Assembly: GCF_003544895.1 (NCBI RefSeq)
Contig: NZ_CP032125.1
Coordinates: forward strand, 441,001-505,000
Direction: 5' to 3'
DNA: 64,000 bases
From: Profundibacter amoris
Lineage (GTDB): Bacteria > Pseudomonadota > Alphaproteobacteria > Rhodobacterales > Rhodobacteraceae
The translations under genes were made by a program, and so were the position numbers. Shown in pieces: positions 1 through 7,634 of the stretch; the first letter of the stretch is position 1; each line of letters begins with the position of its first letter. The notes beneath the pieces are model-generated. The model searched no databases. It saw only the letters and a list, made by a program, of their open reading frames with translations, and was not told where the DNA came from.

Positions 1-212
1 TTGGCAACGCGCCGGTTTTACTGTTGAAAGCCGGAATTGCGCACGACGAAATCGTCACCTTGCGTAGTCCGAACCTTGCCGCGCACTTTGGTGTAGAGCG
101 AGAGGGCGGGGCTGCCCACAACGCGGTGGATGACGCACATTCCGTGGCGCTTGCCCTGCAACATCTGCTGCGCAAGGGGTGCTTGCACGCCGATGATTTC
201 ATCCCTTATTGA
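1..212 (+). CDS. DEDDh 3'-5' exonuclease, C-terminal fragment
   Basis: Only the last 69 codons are in the window, read from base 3 and ending at TGA 210-212; the start lies upstream. The fragment carries HNAVDDA near its end, which fits the HxAxxD third exonuclease motif of DEDDh nucleases (DNA polymerase III epsilon and RNase T superfamily). In that family the His and Asp act at the two-metal active site. The preceding hydrophobic and mixed segment fits the end of such a domain, followed by a short tail. Without the N-terminal DxE motif the precise subfamily cannot be fixed, and the assignment rests on one motif. Confidence 0.5.
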   Translation, partial: GNAPVLLLKAGIAHDEIVTLRSPNLAAHFGVEREGGAAHNAVDDAHSVALALQHLLRKGCLHADDFIPY

Positions 213-282
213 ATTATGACCGGATAATAGCTTGACCTTTCGCGGGCCCGCCCTGAAAACATATTGAAACAAGGAGAATGCC

Positions 283-1146
283 ATGAGCCGCACAGTCTAT
301 TTAAACGGAGAATACATGCCCGAAGGCGAGGCGAAGGTTTCGATCTTTGACCGCGGCTTTCTGATGGCCGATGGCGTTTACGAGGTGACCAGCGTGCTGG
401 ATGGCAAGCTGATTGATTTTGAGGGCCACGCGGTGCGGCTGGAGCGCTCGTTGAAAGAACTGGACATGGCCAGCCCGATCAGCATGGATGATCTGCTTGA
501 GGTGCACCGTGAGCTGGTGCGGTTGAACGATATAAACGAGGGCATGATTTATCTGCAAATCACCCGCGGCGCGCCGGATGACCGTGATTTCGTGTTCCCC
601 GATCCGGCCAAGGTGCCGTCCACCATCGTGCTTTTCACCCAGAACAAGCCAGGGCTGGCGGATAATCCGGTGGTGAAAAAGGGCATCAAGGTGATCTCTA
701 TTCCGGATGAACGCTGGGGCCGTCGCGATATCAAGACCGTGCAACTGCTGTATCCGTCGATGGGTAAAATGATGGCCAAGGCCGCCGGTGCGGATGACGC
801 ATGGCTGGTCGAGGATGGCAAGGTGACCGAGGGCACATCGAACAACGCCTATATCGTCAAGGGCGGCAAAATCATCACCCGCGAATTGTCCAACGATATC
901 CTGCACGGCATCACCCGCAAGGCGGTTTTGCGCTTTGCCAAAGAGGCGCAGATGGTTGTCGAGGAGCGCAGCTTCAGCATCGAGGAAGCGCAAGGCGCGG
1001 ACGAGGCCTTCATCACCTCGGCCAGCACATTCGTGATGCCGGTTGTGGAAATTGACGGCGCGAAACTGGGTGACGGCACGCCGGGGCCGGTGGCCGCCCG
1101 CCTGCGCGAGATTTATCTGGAAGAGAGCCGCAAGGCGGCGGTATAG
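283..1146 (+). CDS. dat: D-amino-acid aminotransferase
   Basis: A 287-residue fold-type IV PLP aminotransferase, a typical length for the family. It would transfer the amino group of D-alanine or other D-amino acids to 2-oxo acids, supplying D-glutamate or recycling D-amino acids. The N-terminus has the SIFDRGFLMADGVYEV strand-helix of branched-chain/D-amino-acid transaminases. RRDIK places the PLP lysine at about K151, and VTEGTSNNAYIV is the cofactor phosphate loop. The start ATG follows AAGGAGAA at good spacing. It stands alone and converges with the DUF1244 gene. A branched-chain aminotransferase is the main alternative, but the short N-terminus and RRDIK favour D-specificity. Confidence 0.85.
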   Translation: MSRTVYLNGEYMPEGEAKVSIFDRGFLMADGVYEVTSVLDGKLIDFEGHAVRLERSLKELDMASPISMDDLLEVHRELVRLNDINEGMIYLQITRGAPDDRDFVFPDPAKVPSTIVLFTQNKPGLADNPVVKKGIKVISIPDERWGRRDIKTVQLLYPSMGKMMAKAAGADDAWLVEDGKVTEGTSNNAYIVKGGKIITRELSNDILHGITRKAVLRFAKEAQMVVEERSFSIEEAQGADEAFITSASTFVMPVVEIDGAKLGDGTPGPVAARLREIYLEESRKAAV

Positions 1147-1155
1147 GTCTACGCC

Positions 1156-1473
<318 letters not shown>

Positions 1474-1489
1474 TGGTGGTTCCTGTTCT

Positions 1490-1834
1490 TTATAGCGTGC
1501 GTTTGGCGTAGGTGGCGGTGTCGATGTCCTTGATATCCACCGACAGGCTGCCGACATCGGGCAGGGCCTGATCCAGTGCGGCCAGTATGCTGCGGGTCAG
1601 CTCGGCCTTGGTGGCCTCGTCGCGACCGGCCAGCAGGCGGATGGTGGCATGGGCAAAGCTTTGCGGCTCGGTGCCGATACGAAAGAAGGGGCAGGGGATG
1701 GCGCGCACCTTGATGGCGGACACGTCAGGGAACACACCGGATGCCGCGGCGGCATCGAACAGCGCCTGACACACGCCGGTCAGACAGTGGGTTTCATCCA
1801 GATGTCCGGCGTATTCAACGGTGATATGTGGCAT
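1490..1834 (-). CDS. 5-carboxymethyl-2-hydroxymuconate delta-isomerase-like tautomerase
   Basis: A 114-residue protein of the CHMI branch of the tautomerase superfamily. The sequence begins Met-Pro-His-Ile-Thr-Val-Glu; after methionine removal Pro1 is the catalytic base in this superfamily. CHMI isomerises 5-carboxymethyl-2-hydroxymuconate in homoprotocatechuate (4-hydroxyphenylacetate) degradation. No other homoprotocatechuate genes are nearby, so the real substrate may differ. It lies 16 bases upstream of DUF1244 and 9 bases downstream of the amidohydrolase gene, an arrangement that suggests one transcript. Confidence 0.75.
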   Translation of the reverse strand: MPHITVEYAGHLDETHCLTGVCQALFDAAAASGVFPDVSAIKVRAIPCPFFRIGTEPQSFAHATIRLLAGRDEATKAELTRSILAALDQALPDVGSLSVDIKDIDTATYAKRTL

Positions 1835-1843
1835 GGCTTCCTC

Positions 1844-2584
1844 CTATAGTCCGCTGTCAGTAAGCACCTGTTCAAGGACCGGTGCAAGGCGTTTGGCCCA
1901 TGCCACCTGTTGTTCGTCGGTTTTGATCAGGTCATTGCGGATCTCGATCAGCACATTCGGCCGGTTGTAGGCAATCGCGTGCCTGTCCACGGAATCGCCC
2001 ACCAGATGCCCGCCATAGGGTTCGTTTTCACCAACACACAGGTCCGGTTCCTGCCGCAGCCGTTCGACCAGAGGGGCCGACAGGCGGGTGTCCCCGGCAT
2101 ATAGTACCCCGATATGCCACGGGCGTTTCGGATAACCGTTCAACTGCGGCGTATAGCTGTGGATCGCCACATAAAGCGTATCGTCCCGCCGCCCTGCCAG
2201 TTCCCCCAGCGCCGCGTGATAGGGCCGGTAACAGGCGTTCAGCCGGCGTTCGCGTTCGGTCGCATCCACATGCCGGTTGGCCGGAATGATGGTGCCGTCA
2301 TACAGTTTCATGATCAGGGTCGGGTCGTCCTCGCCCCTGTTAGGATCAATCACAAGGCGGGAGAAATCCGACAGGATCGCGGGCGCGTCCAGCAGCTCGG
2401 CCAGCGCATATGTCACCCCCGCCGATCCCGGATCATAGGCGATATGGCGGGCCATTTCCTCTGGCGGCAGGCCGAGGTCGCCGCCGTTCACCTGTTCGGG
2501 CACGGTATTGGCGGCGTGGTCTGCCGTAATCAGCCAGCGGGCGGGGCGGTCGGCCCCGATGATATGATAGGGTTGGTATGTCAT
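1844..2584 (-). CDS. N-formylglutamate amidohydrolase family protein
   Basis: About 246 residues from the ATG at 2584 (MTYQPYHIIG). An in-frame start 33 bases upstream is less likely because homologues begin close to this point. The family (HutG/FGase) hydrolyses N-formyl-L-glutamate to formate and glutamate at the end of histidine catabolism. Visible family features are the ITADHAANTVP loop, the SDFSRLVIDPNRG segment, AIHSYTP, and a C-terminal VLIEIRNDLI strand. No hut genes are present, so the true substrate is open. It is divergent from pyruvate kinase and heads the trio with CHMI and DUF1244. A second family member lies at 50100-50960. Confidence 0.75.
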   Translation of the reverse strand: MTYQPYHIIGADRPARWLITADHAANTVPEQVNGGDLGLPPEEMARHIAYDPGSAGVTYALAELLDAPAILSDFSRLVIDPNRGEDDPTLIMKLYDGTIIPANRHVDATERERRLNACYRPYHAALGELAGRRDDTLYVAIHSYTPQLNGYPKRPWHIGVLYAGDTRLSAPLVERLRQEPDLCVGENEPYGGHLVGDSVDRHAIAYNRPNVLIEIRNDLIKTDEQQVAWAKRLAPVLEQVLTDSGL

Positions 2585-2719
2585 GTTCTTGTTAGCTTTT
2601 GCTTTTATACCCCACATAAGGGCAGGACCGGCAAAGCGCCAGTTGTATCAGTCGGGTTTTTGCGGCATATAACCCGTGGCCCACCGATAAATGAAGAACA
2701 AGACAAGGAACGAGGCAGT

Positions 2720-4165
2720 ATGAAGCGCCTGCGCAATGTGAAAATCGTGGCCACCCTGGGGCCGTCCTCCAATGACTATGACATGATCCGCGCCCTGTTC
2801 GAGGCCGGCGCCGATGTGTTCCGTCTGAACATGAGCCACGGCGAGCATGACGAGATACGCGAACGCCACCGGATCATCCGCAAGATCGAAAAGGATCTGG
2901 ACCGCCCGATCGCCATTCTGGCCGATTTGCAGGGGCCGAAACTGCGCTGCGGTAAATTCGCCAATAAGGCAGCAGAACTGGAGGACGGGCAGGATTTCCG
3001 GTTCGATCTGGATAAGGCCCCGGGTGAAAACCACCGCGTGCGCCTGCCCCATCCCGAAATTTTCGCGGCTTTGAAACCCGGATCGACCCTGCTGGTGGAT
3101 GACGGCAAGGTCGAATTGCGGGTCAACGAATGTGGCGAGGATTACGCAGATTGCACCGTGATTGTCGGCGGCACGATTTCCAACCGCAAAGGGGTGAATG
3201 TGCCCGATGTAGTGCTGCCGTTGGCGGCGCTTTCGAAAAAGGACCGCAAGGATCTGGAGTTTGTCTGCCAGCTGGGTGTGGACTGGCTGGCGCTGTCATT
3301 TGTGCAGCGCCCCGAAGACGTGCTCGAGGCGCGCGAACTGGCGCAAGGCCGCGCGGCGATTCTGTCGAAGATCGAGAAACCGGCGGCGGTGACGGCGTTC
3401 AAGGAAATTCTGGAGGTCTCGGACGGGATCATGGTGGCCCGTGGCGATCTGGGCGTGGAACTGCCGGTGCAGAATGTGCCGCCGATCCAGAAACAGCTGA
3501 TCCGTGGCTGCCGCGCGGCCGGCAAACCGGTGATCGTGGCAACCCAGATGCTGGAAAGCATGATCGACAGCCCCGTGCCCACCCGGGCCGAGGTGTCCGA
3601 CGTGGCGACCGCGATTTACGAGGGCACGGATGCCATCATGCTGTCGGCTGAATCCGCCGCAGGGCGGTTTCCGATCGAAGCCGTGACCACGATGAACAAC
3701 GTCGCAATCGAGGTCGAGAACGACCCGATCTATCGCGACGTGATCGAGGCATCGCGCAAACTGAAACGCAGCACGGTGGCTGACAGTATCGTTGCCGCCG
3801 CCCGTGAAATTGCCGAAACCACCGACATCAAGGCGATCTGCTGCTTTACCCAGTCGGGCACCACTGCCCTGTTGACCGCCCGCGAACGCCCCAGCGTGCC
3901 GATCATCGCGCTGACCCCGCTTACCGGCACCGCGCGGCGCCTGTGTCTTAGCTGGGGGGTGAATTGCTATTTCTCGGGTGATGTGGACCGTTTCAAACTG
4001 GCCGTGGTCAGTGCGGCGCGTGCGGCGCGCTCGTCCGGGCTGGCGACGGAAAAGGACCAGATCGTTGTGACCGCCGGTGTGCCCTTCAATGTGCCCGGAA
4101 CCACCAATATCCTCAGGGTTGCGCCGTGCGAAGAAAGGTTGATTTTTCGTTCTGAACAGGAATAA
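2720..4165 (+). CDS. pyk: pyruvate kinase
   Basis: A 481-residue pyruvate kinase, converting phosphoenolpyruvate and ADP to pyruvate and ATP in the last step of glycolysis. The N-terminal KIVATLGPSS, FRLNMSHGEH, the catalytic lysine in ILSKIEKPAAV, the metal-binding MVARGDLGVE and VATQMLESMI are all present, followed by a full C-terminal allosteric domain. The frame is open for another 200 codons upstream, but that part runs antisense to the amidohydrolase gene; the ATG at 2720 begins the conserved MKRLRNVKIVATLGP. The small membrane-protein gene starts 36 bases downstream. Confidence 0.97.
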   Translation: MKRLRNVKIVATLGPSSNDYDMIRALFEAGADVFRLNMSHGEHDEIRERHRIIRKIEKDLDRPIAILADLQGPKLRCGKFANKAAELEDGQDFRFDLDKAPGENHRVRLPHPEIFAALKPGSTLLVDDGKVELRVNECGEDYADCTVIVGGTISNRKGVNVPDVVLPLAALSKKDRKDLEFVCQLGVDWLALSFVQRPEDVLEARELAQGRAAILSKIEKPAAVTAFKEILEVSDGIMVARGDLGVELPVQNVPPIQKQLIRGCRAAGKPVIVATQMLESMIDSPVPTRAEVSDVATAIYEGTDAIMLSAESAAGRFPIEAVTTMNNVAIEVENDPIYRDVIEASRKLKRSTVADSIVAAAREIAETTDIKAICCFTQSGTTALLTARERPSVPIIALTPLTGTARRLCLSWGVNCYFSGDVDRFKLAVVSAARAARSSGLATEKDQIVVTAGVPFNVPGTTNILRVAPCEERLIFRSEQE

Positions 4166-4201
4166 TACCTCCTTTAATATGTGTGTTCTGGAGGGTTATT
4201 G

Positions 4202-4426
4202 ATGAATGCGGATCTATTTCTGGTGATTGGCCTGATTGTTTGCGGTCTGGCCATACCGTCGATTGTCAGCTCGTTTATTGATCGCCGGACACCGCGGATT
4301 GCGTCGATCATGGTTATGATCGGTGGCGGTATGATCATGATCGCCATCCTGCAAAAGCCCAGCGGATACAGCTTTCAGGAAATTCCGCAGGCCTTTGCCC
4401 GTGTGATCGGAAAATATATCAACTAG
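4202..4426 (+). CDS. small two-helix membrane protein
   Basis: A 74-residue protein with two hydrophobic segments (about residues 4-24 and 36-54) joined by a basic loop containing DRRTPR, and a short amphipathic C-terminus. The ATG at 4202 follows GGAGGG at suitable spacing, a better start than the upstream in-frame ATG at 4181. It follows pyk closely and may be cotranscribed with it. I do not recognise a functional family; small proteins of this layout beside pyk are plausible Rhodobacterales inner-membrane proteins. Confidence 0.65.
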   Translation: MNADLFLVIGLIVCGLAIPSIVSSFIDRRTPRIASIMVMIGGGMIMIAILQKPSGYSFQEIPQAFARVIGKYIN

Positions 4427-4464
4427 GTCTACGCCCCAAGCACTGAAACCGACGCGTTTTTCCC

Positions 4465-4493
4465 TTGTCATATGGCCCCAGGCGGCCTATACG
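4465..4493 (+). promoter_or_regulatory. candidate sigma-70 promoter for rpmI-rplT
   Basis: TTGTCA at 4465-4470 and TATACG at 4488-4493 are separated by 17 bases, about 80 bases upstream of the rpmI start. Both hexamers are close to consensus. It lies in the 145-base gap after the small membrane-protein gene. Confidence 0.45.
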
Positions 4494-4571
4494 ACGCATC
4501 TTGAGACCGCGCGACCGGCTGGCAAGGCATGCCGAGTCGCGTTTCAACCGCCCATCTGTAAGGAGACGGAA

Positions 4572-4772
4572 ATGCCTAAGATGAAGACGAAATCGAGCTG
4601 CAAAAAGCGGTTCAAGGTCACGGCCAAGGGCCGTGTCAAAGCAGGTCAGGCCGGCAAACGCCACGGCATGATCAAGCGTTCCAACAAATTCCTGCGCAAC
4701 GCGCGCGGCACAACCACGCTGTCGGCTCCTGATGAGAAAATCATCAAGTCGATGATGCCATACAGCCGCTAA
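4572..4772 (+). CDS. rpmI: 50S ribosomal protein L35
   Basis: A 66-residue, highly basic protein beginning [13 protein letters not shown] and ending MMPYSR, the normal length and ends of bacterial L35. It is a component of the large ribosomal subunit. ATG follows AAGGAGACGG. rplT begins 14 bases downstream, the universal rpmI-rplT pairing. The infC gene often found in front of this pair is not here; a local promoter candidate and a 145-base leader replace it. Confidence 0.97.
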   Translation: MPKMKTKSSCKKRFKVTAKGRVKAGQAGKRHGMIKRSNKFLRNARGTTTLSAPDEKIIKSMMPYSR

Positions 4773-4786
4773 GGAGGGATTGAGCA

Positions 4787-5146
4787 ATGAGAGTTACTTC
4801 AGGTCCAACGACCCAAGCCCGCCATAAGAAAGTCATCAAAGCCGCCAAAGGTTTTAAAGGCCGCCGTAAAAACCTGTTCAAATCAGCTACACAGGCTGTG
4901 GACAAGGCGAACCAATACGCAACCCGCGACCGCAAGCAGCGCAAACGCAATTTCCGCGCCCTGTGGATCCAGCGTATCAACGCCGCCGTGCGCAGCCACG
5001 ACGAAGCGCTGACATATTCGCGTTTCATCAACGGCCTGTCCAAAGCGGGCATCGAGGTTGACCGCAAGGTTCTGGCCGATCTGGCTGTGAACGAACCGGA
5101 TGCCTTTACAGCGATCGTTGAAAAGGCCCAGGCCGCGCTCGCGTAA
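4787..5146 (+). CDS. rplT: 50S ribosomal protein L20
   Basis: A 119-residue protein of standard L20 length. It starts [20 protein letters not shown] and contains the [10 protein letters not shown] and [19 protein letters not shown] stretches typical of L20. It binds 23S rRNA early in large-subunit assembly. ATG follows AAGGAGGGA. A strong rho-independent terminator lies 30 bases after the stop, separating this pair from pheS. Confidence 0.97.
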   Translation: MRVTSGPTTQARHKKVIKAAKGFKGRRKNLFKSATQAVDKANQYATRDRKQRKRNFRALWIQRINAAVRSHDEALTYSRFINGLSKAGIEVDRKVLADLAVNEPDAFTAIVEKAQAALA

Positions 5147-5175
5147 AACTGCCCCCGTTTAGGGTAATGAATTCA

Positions 5176-5214
5176 AAGAAGCCGCGGCCCTTTTCGGGTT
5201 TCGCGGCTTTTTCT
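5176..5214 (+). terminator. rho-independent terminator after rplT
   Basis: Stem AAGCCGCG (5179-5186) pairs with CGCGGCTT (5202-5209) and runs into a T-rich tail. The interior can extend through gccc/gggt pairing. Confidence 0.85.
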
Positions 5215-5264
5215 TTGCCTGCGCTTTGTGTTAGCAGGGCTGTGATCAAACGAAGGAATGTCTG

Positions 5265-6338
5265 ATGGACGCGCTACGACAGAAATATATCGACGCCATT
5301 GCCAATGTCGCGGATGAAGCGGCACTCGAGGATTTGCGCGTCGCCGCTGTGGGCAAAAAAGGCGAGGTTTCGCTGAAAATGCGCGAGCTGGGCAAAATGA
5401 CGCCCGAGGAACGGCAGGTGGCCGGTCCCAAGCTGAACGCGCTCAAGGACGAGATCAACTCCGCCATCGCCGCCAAAAAGGCCGCTCTGGCCGATGCCGC
5501 GCTGGATGACCGCCTGCGCAGCGAATGGCTGGATGTAACCCTGCCCGCGCACAGCCGCCCCCATGGCACAATCCATCCGGTGTCACAGGTGACCGAAGAA
5601 GTCGCGGCCATCTTTGCCGATATGGGGTTCAAGGTGGCCGAGGGCCCGCAGATCGAAAACGACTGGTACAATTTTGACGCGCTGAACATCCCGCCGCACC
5701 ACCCCGCCCGTCAGGAATTCGACACCTTCTATATGAACCGTGCAAAAGGCGACGACCGCCCGCCGCATGTGCTGCGCACCCACACATCCCCCGTGCAGAT
5801 CCGCGCGATGGAAAAAACCGGCGCCCCAATTCGCGTGATCGCGCCGGGTCGCGTTTATCGCAGCGACTATGACCAGACCCACACGCCGATGTTCCATCAG
5901 GTCGAGGGCATGGCGATTGGCAAGGATATTTCCATGGCCAACCTGAAATGGGTGCTGGAAGAATTCTTTGCCGCGTTTTTCGAAATCGACGGCATCAAAA
6001 CCCGTTTCCGCGCCTCGCACTTCCCCTTCACGGAACCATCGGCCGAGGTGGATATCCAGTGTTCATGGGTCGACGGGCAGTTGCGCATCGGCGAGGGCGA
6101 CGGCTGGATGGAGGTTCTTGGCTCGGGCATGATGCACCCCAAGGTGTTGCAGGCGGGCGGTATTGACCCCGACAAATGGCAGGGCTTTGCCTTTGGCATG
6201 GGCATCGACCGGATCGCGATGCTGAAATACGGCATCCCCGACCTGCGGGCGTTCTTTGACAGTGACCTGCGCTGGCTGCGGCACTACGGGTTCGGGGCGC
6301 TGGATATGCCGACGTTGCATGGTGGGTTATCGCGGTGA
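5265..6338 (+). CDS. pheS: phenylalanine-tRNA ligase alpha subunit
   Basis: A 357-residue class II aminoacyl-tRNA synthetase catalytic subunit, full length. It has the N-terminal coiled-coil arm (about residues 1-90), [12 protein letters not shown], the substrate-site [10 protein letters not shown] and motif 3 [14 protein letters not shown]. With PheT it forms the alpha2-beta2 enzyme charging tRNA-Phe. It is not directly followed by pheT: an AT-rich orphan gene starts on the pheS stop codon, and an ASCH gene comes next. Confidence 0.97.
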   Translation: MDALRQKYIDAIANVADEAALEDLRVAAVGKKGEVSLKMRELGKMTPEERQVAGPKLNALKDEINSAIAAKKAALADAALDDRLRSEWLDVTLPAHSRPHGTIHPVSQVTEEVAAIFADMGFKVAEGPQIENDWYNFDALNIPPHHPARQEFDTFYMNRAKGDDRPPHVLRTHTSPVQIRAMEKTGAPIRVIAPGRVYRSDYDQTHTPMFHQVEGMAIGKDISMANLKWVLEEFFAAFFEIDGIKTRFRASHFPFTEPSAEVDIQCSWVDGQLRIGEGDGWMEVLGSGMMHPKVLQAGGIDPDKWQGFAFGMGIDRIAMLKYGIPDLRAFFDSDLRWLRHYGFGALDMPTLHGGLSR

Positions 6339-6916
6339 CGTCTTCAAATATCTTTGAATGCATAAATTCTCTAGCGCAGTTGGTGATGGCATTTGCCGTG
6401 TCATTCGGTGTTTGGGTTGCTTATCGTCAATTGGAAGGTTGGCGAAAGGAGCGTCAAACAATTCGAAAGTCAGAAGTTGCCGAAGAGATGATTTTTATTG
6501 TTTCAAATATTGAGGATGCTTTCAAAAATATTCGCAATCCTATTGATCGTATACCAGTGGGCAAAGCGGATGATAAAAAGTTTGTTTATGAGCGCAGATA
6601 TCAGAGAATTACCGATGCCAATGAGCTTTTTCAGCGGCTCAGAGAATTTCAAATTAGGTGTGATGCAGTGATTGGTTCGGAAGTTACTAAACCGCATGTT
6701 ACAGCCCTGTTTAATGCACGAACTGAAGTGGCTTTGGCTATCGAGGAACTCTCCGATCTATCAGAAGATTCAAACGATGCTGCTGCAGAGGAACTGCGGA
6801 AAAGTCGTAGAGTTCTTTACGGAACTTGGACAGATAAAGATGAATTGGGCATGAAAATTATAGGTTCAATTGAGGCTATCAAAAGCAAGTTGAGTGATTA
6901 TGCTCAACTATCTTAG
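6335..6916 (+). CDS. AT-rich orphan protein with N-terminal membrane anchor
   Basis: A 193-residue protein starting at GTG 6335, overlapping the pheS stop by four bases. I do not recognise a family. Residues about 10-29 form one hydrophobic segment followed by basic residues, so it is probably a single-pass inner-membrane protein with a cytoplasmic, largely helical domain rich in charged residues ([19 protein letters not shown]). Two 60-base lines counted by eye are about 30% and 38% G+C, against roughly 57-65% in neighbours, and codon use is visibly AT-biased. This suggests recent acquisition between two essential genes. A different start cannot be excluded. Confidence 0.6.
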   Translation: MTSSNIFECINSLAQLVMAFAVSFGVWVAYRQLEGWRKERQTIRKSEVAEEMIFIVSNIEDAFKNIRNPIDRIPVGKADDKKFVYERRYQRITDANELFQRLREFQIRCDAVIGSEVTKPHVTALFNARTEVALAIEELSDLSEDSNDAAAEELRKSRRVLYGTWTDKDELGMKIIGSIEAIKSKLSDYAQLS

Positions 6917-7046
6917 ATACAGGATTATTCCTGACTTTGCATATTTTCAACACAGGGCAGCGCCTGACCCTGGAGGGCGTTTACATGGGTTTGGATGGGG
7001 AACACCGGTGCAGGAACCACAAGGTCATTGCCGGACGCACCGCCGC

Positions 7047-7100
7047 AAAAGCGCCCTCCGTGGGGAGGGTCGGGCGCTGCCCGGGCAAGCCGGGCGGGGA
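7047..7100. repeat. GC-rich double-hairpin repeat element
   Basis: Two adjacent hairpins lie between the AT-rich orphan and the ASCH gene: AGCGCCC (7050-7056) with GGGCGCT (7072-7078), and GCCCGG (7079-7084) with CCGGGC (7090-7095). The composition contrasts sharply with the AT-rich gene just upstream. It resembles dispersed GC-rich palindromic elements of Rhodobacterales (from memory). The rest of the gap 6917-7193 shows no gene I can support. Confidence 0.45.
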
Positions 7101-7193
7101 ATTTTAATTCCTCTCCACTCTTTTACCGCGCCATTGGATCGGATATGAGCGGTGCAAATTAACACCTCTGCTGACAACCCAAGGCATCCGCCC

Positions 7194-7634
7194 ATGATCA
7201 TAGACCTGCAAGACACATACCCCGGCGCGGGGACGTTCACTCTGGGCGAGGATGCCGAGACATCCGCCGCCCTGATCGCACTGGTGCGGGCCAAGACCAA
7301 GCACGCCGAATGTGCCCCGCTGGCCGAATTCGGCGGCGACGAGGCCGCGATGCCCAAGGTCGGGCGTTGCGATATCATTGCCAACTGGGATGGCACGCCG
7401 GCGGTGGTGGTCAAAACCACTTCGGTCAAAACCCTGCCCTTTGACAAGGTGACCGAGCGCATGGCGCTGGCCGAAGGCGAACACGAAACACTGGCCGAGT
7501 GGCGCAAGGCCCGCGAAAAGCATTTCAAACGCAACGGCGGATTCACCCCCGACATGCCGCTGGTGTTTGAATTTTTTGAAGTGGTCGAGAATTTGATCGG
7601 CAGTGAAATTGATCCGGACGAGGAAACAAAATGA
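7194..7634 (+). CDS. ASCH domain protein
   Basis: A 146-residue protein from the ATG at 7194; the GTG at 7152 would add a poor leader. It matches the ASCH fold (PUA-like, RNA-binding or nucleoside-modifying): YPGAGTFTLGE at the N-terminus, then RCDIIANWDGTPAVVVKTTSV, with LAEGEHETLAEWRKAR and FKRNGGFTPDMPLVFEFFEV after it. This later part corresponds to the conserved GE..D..W and FxRNGGF motifs of the family. Some ASCH proteins hydrolyse N4-acetylcytidine. Its stop overlaps the pheT start (ATGA), so it is translationally coupled to pheT. Exact activity is not evident. Confidence 0.8.
   Translation: MIIDLQDTYPGAGTFTLGEDAETSAALIALVRAKTKHAECAPLAEFGGDEAAMPKVGRCDIIANWDGTPAVVVKTTSVKTLPFDKVTERMALAEGEHETLAEWRKAREKHFKRNGGFTPDMPLVFEFFEVVENLIGSEIDPDEETK

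Noticed and set aside
2643..2674. Possible promoter TTGTAT...TATAAC upstream of pyk
   Set aside because: The -10-like hexamer is good but the spacer would be 19 bases with a weak -35; not strong enough to list.
2114..2719. In-frame extension of pyruvate kinase by about 200 codons upstream
   Set aside because: The extension is antisense to the amidohydrolase gene, has no family similarity, and homologues start at MKRLRN (2720).
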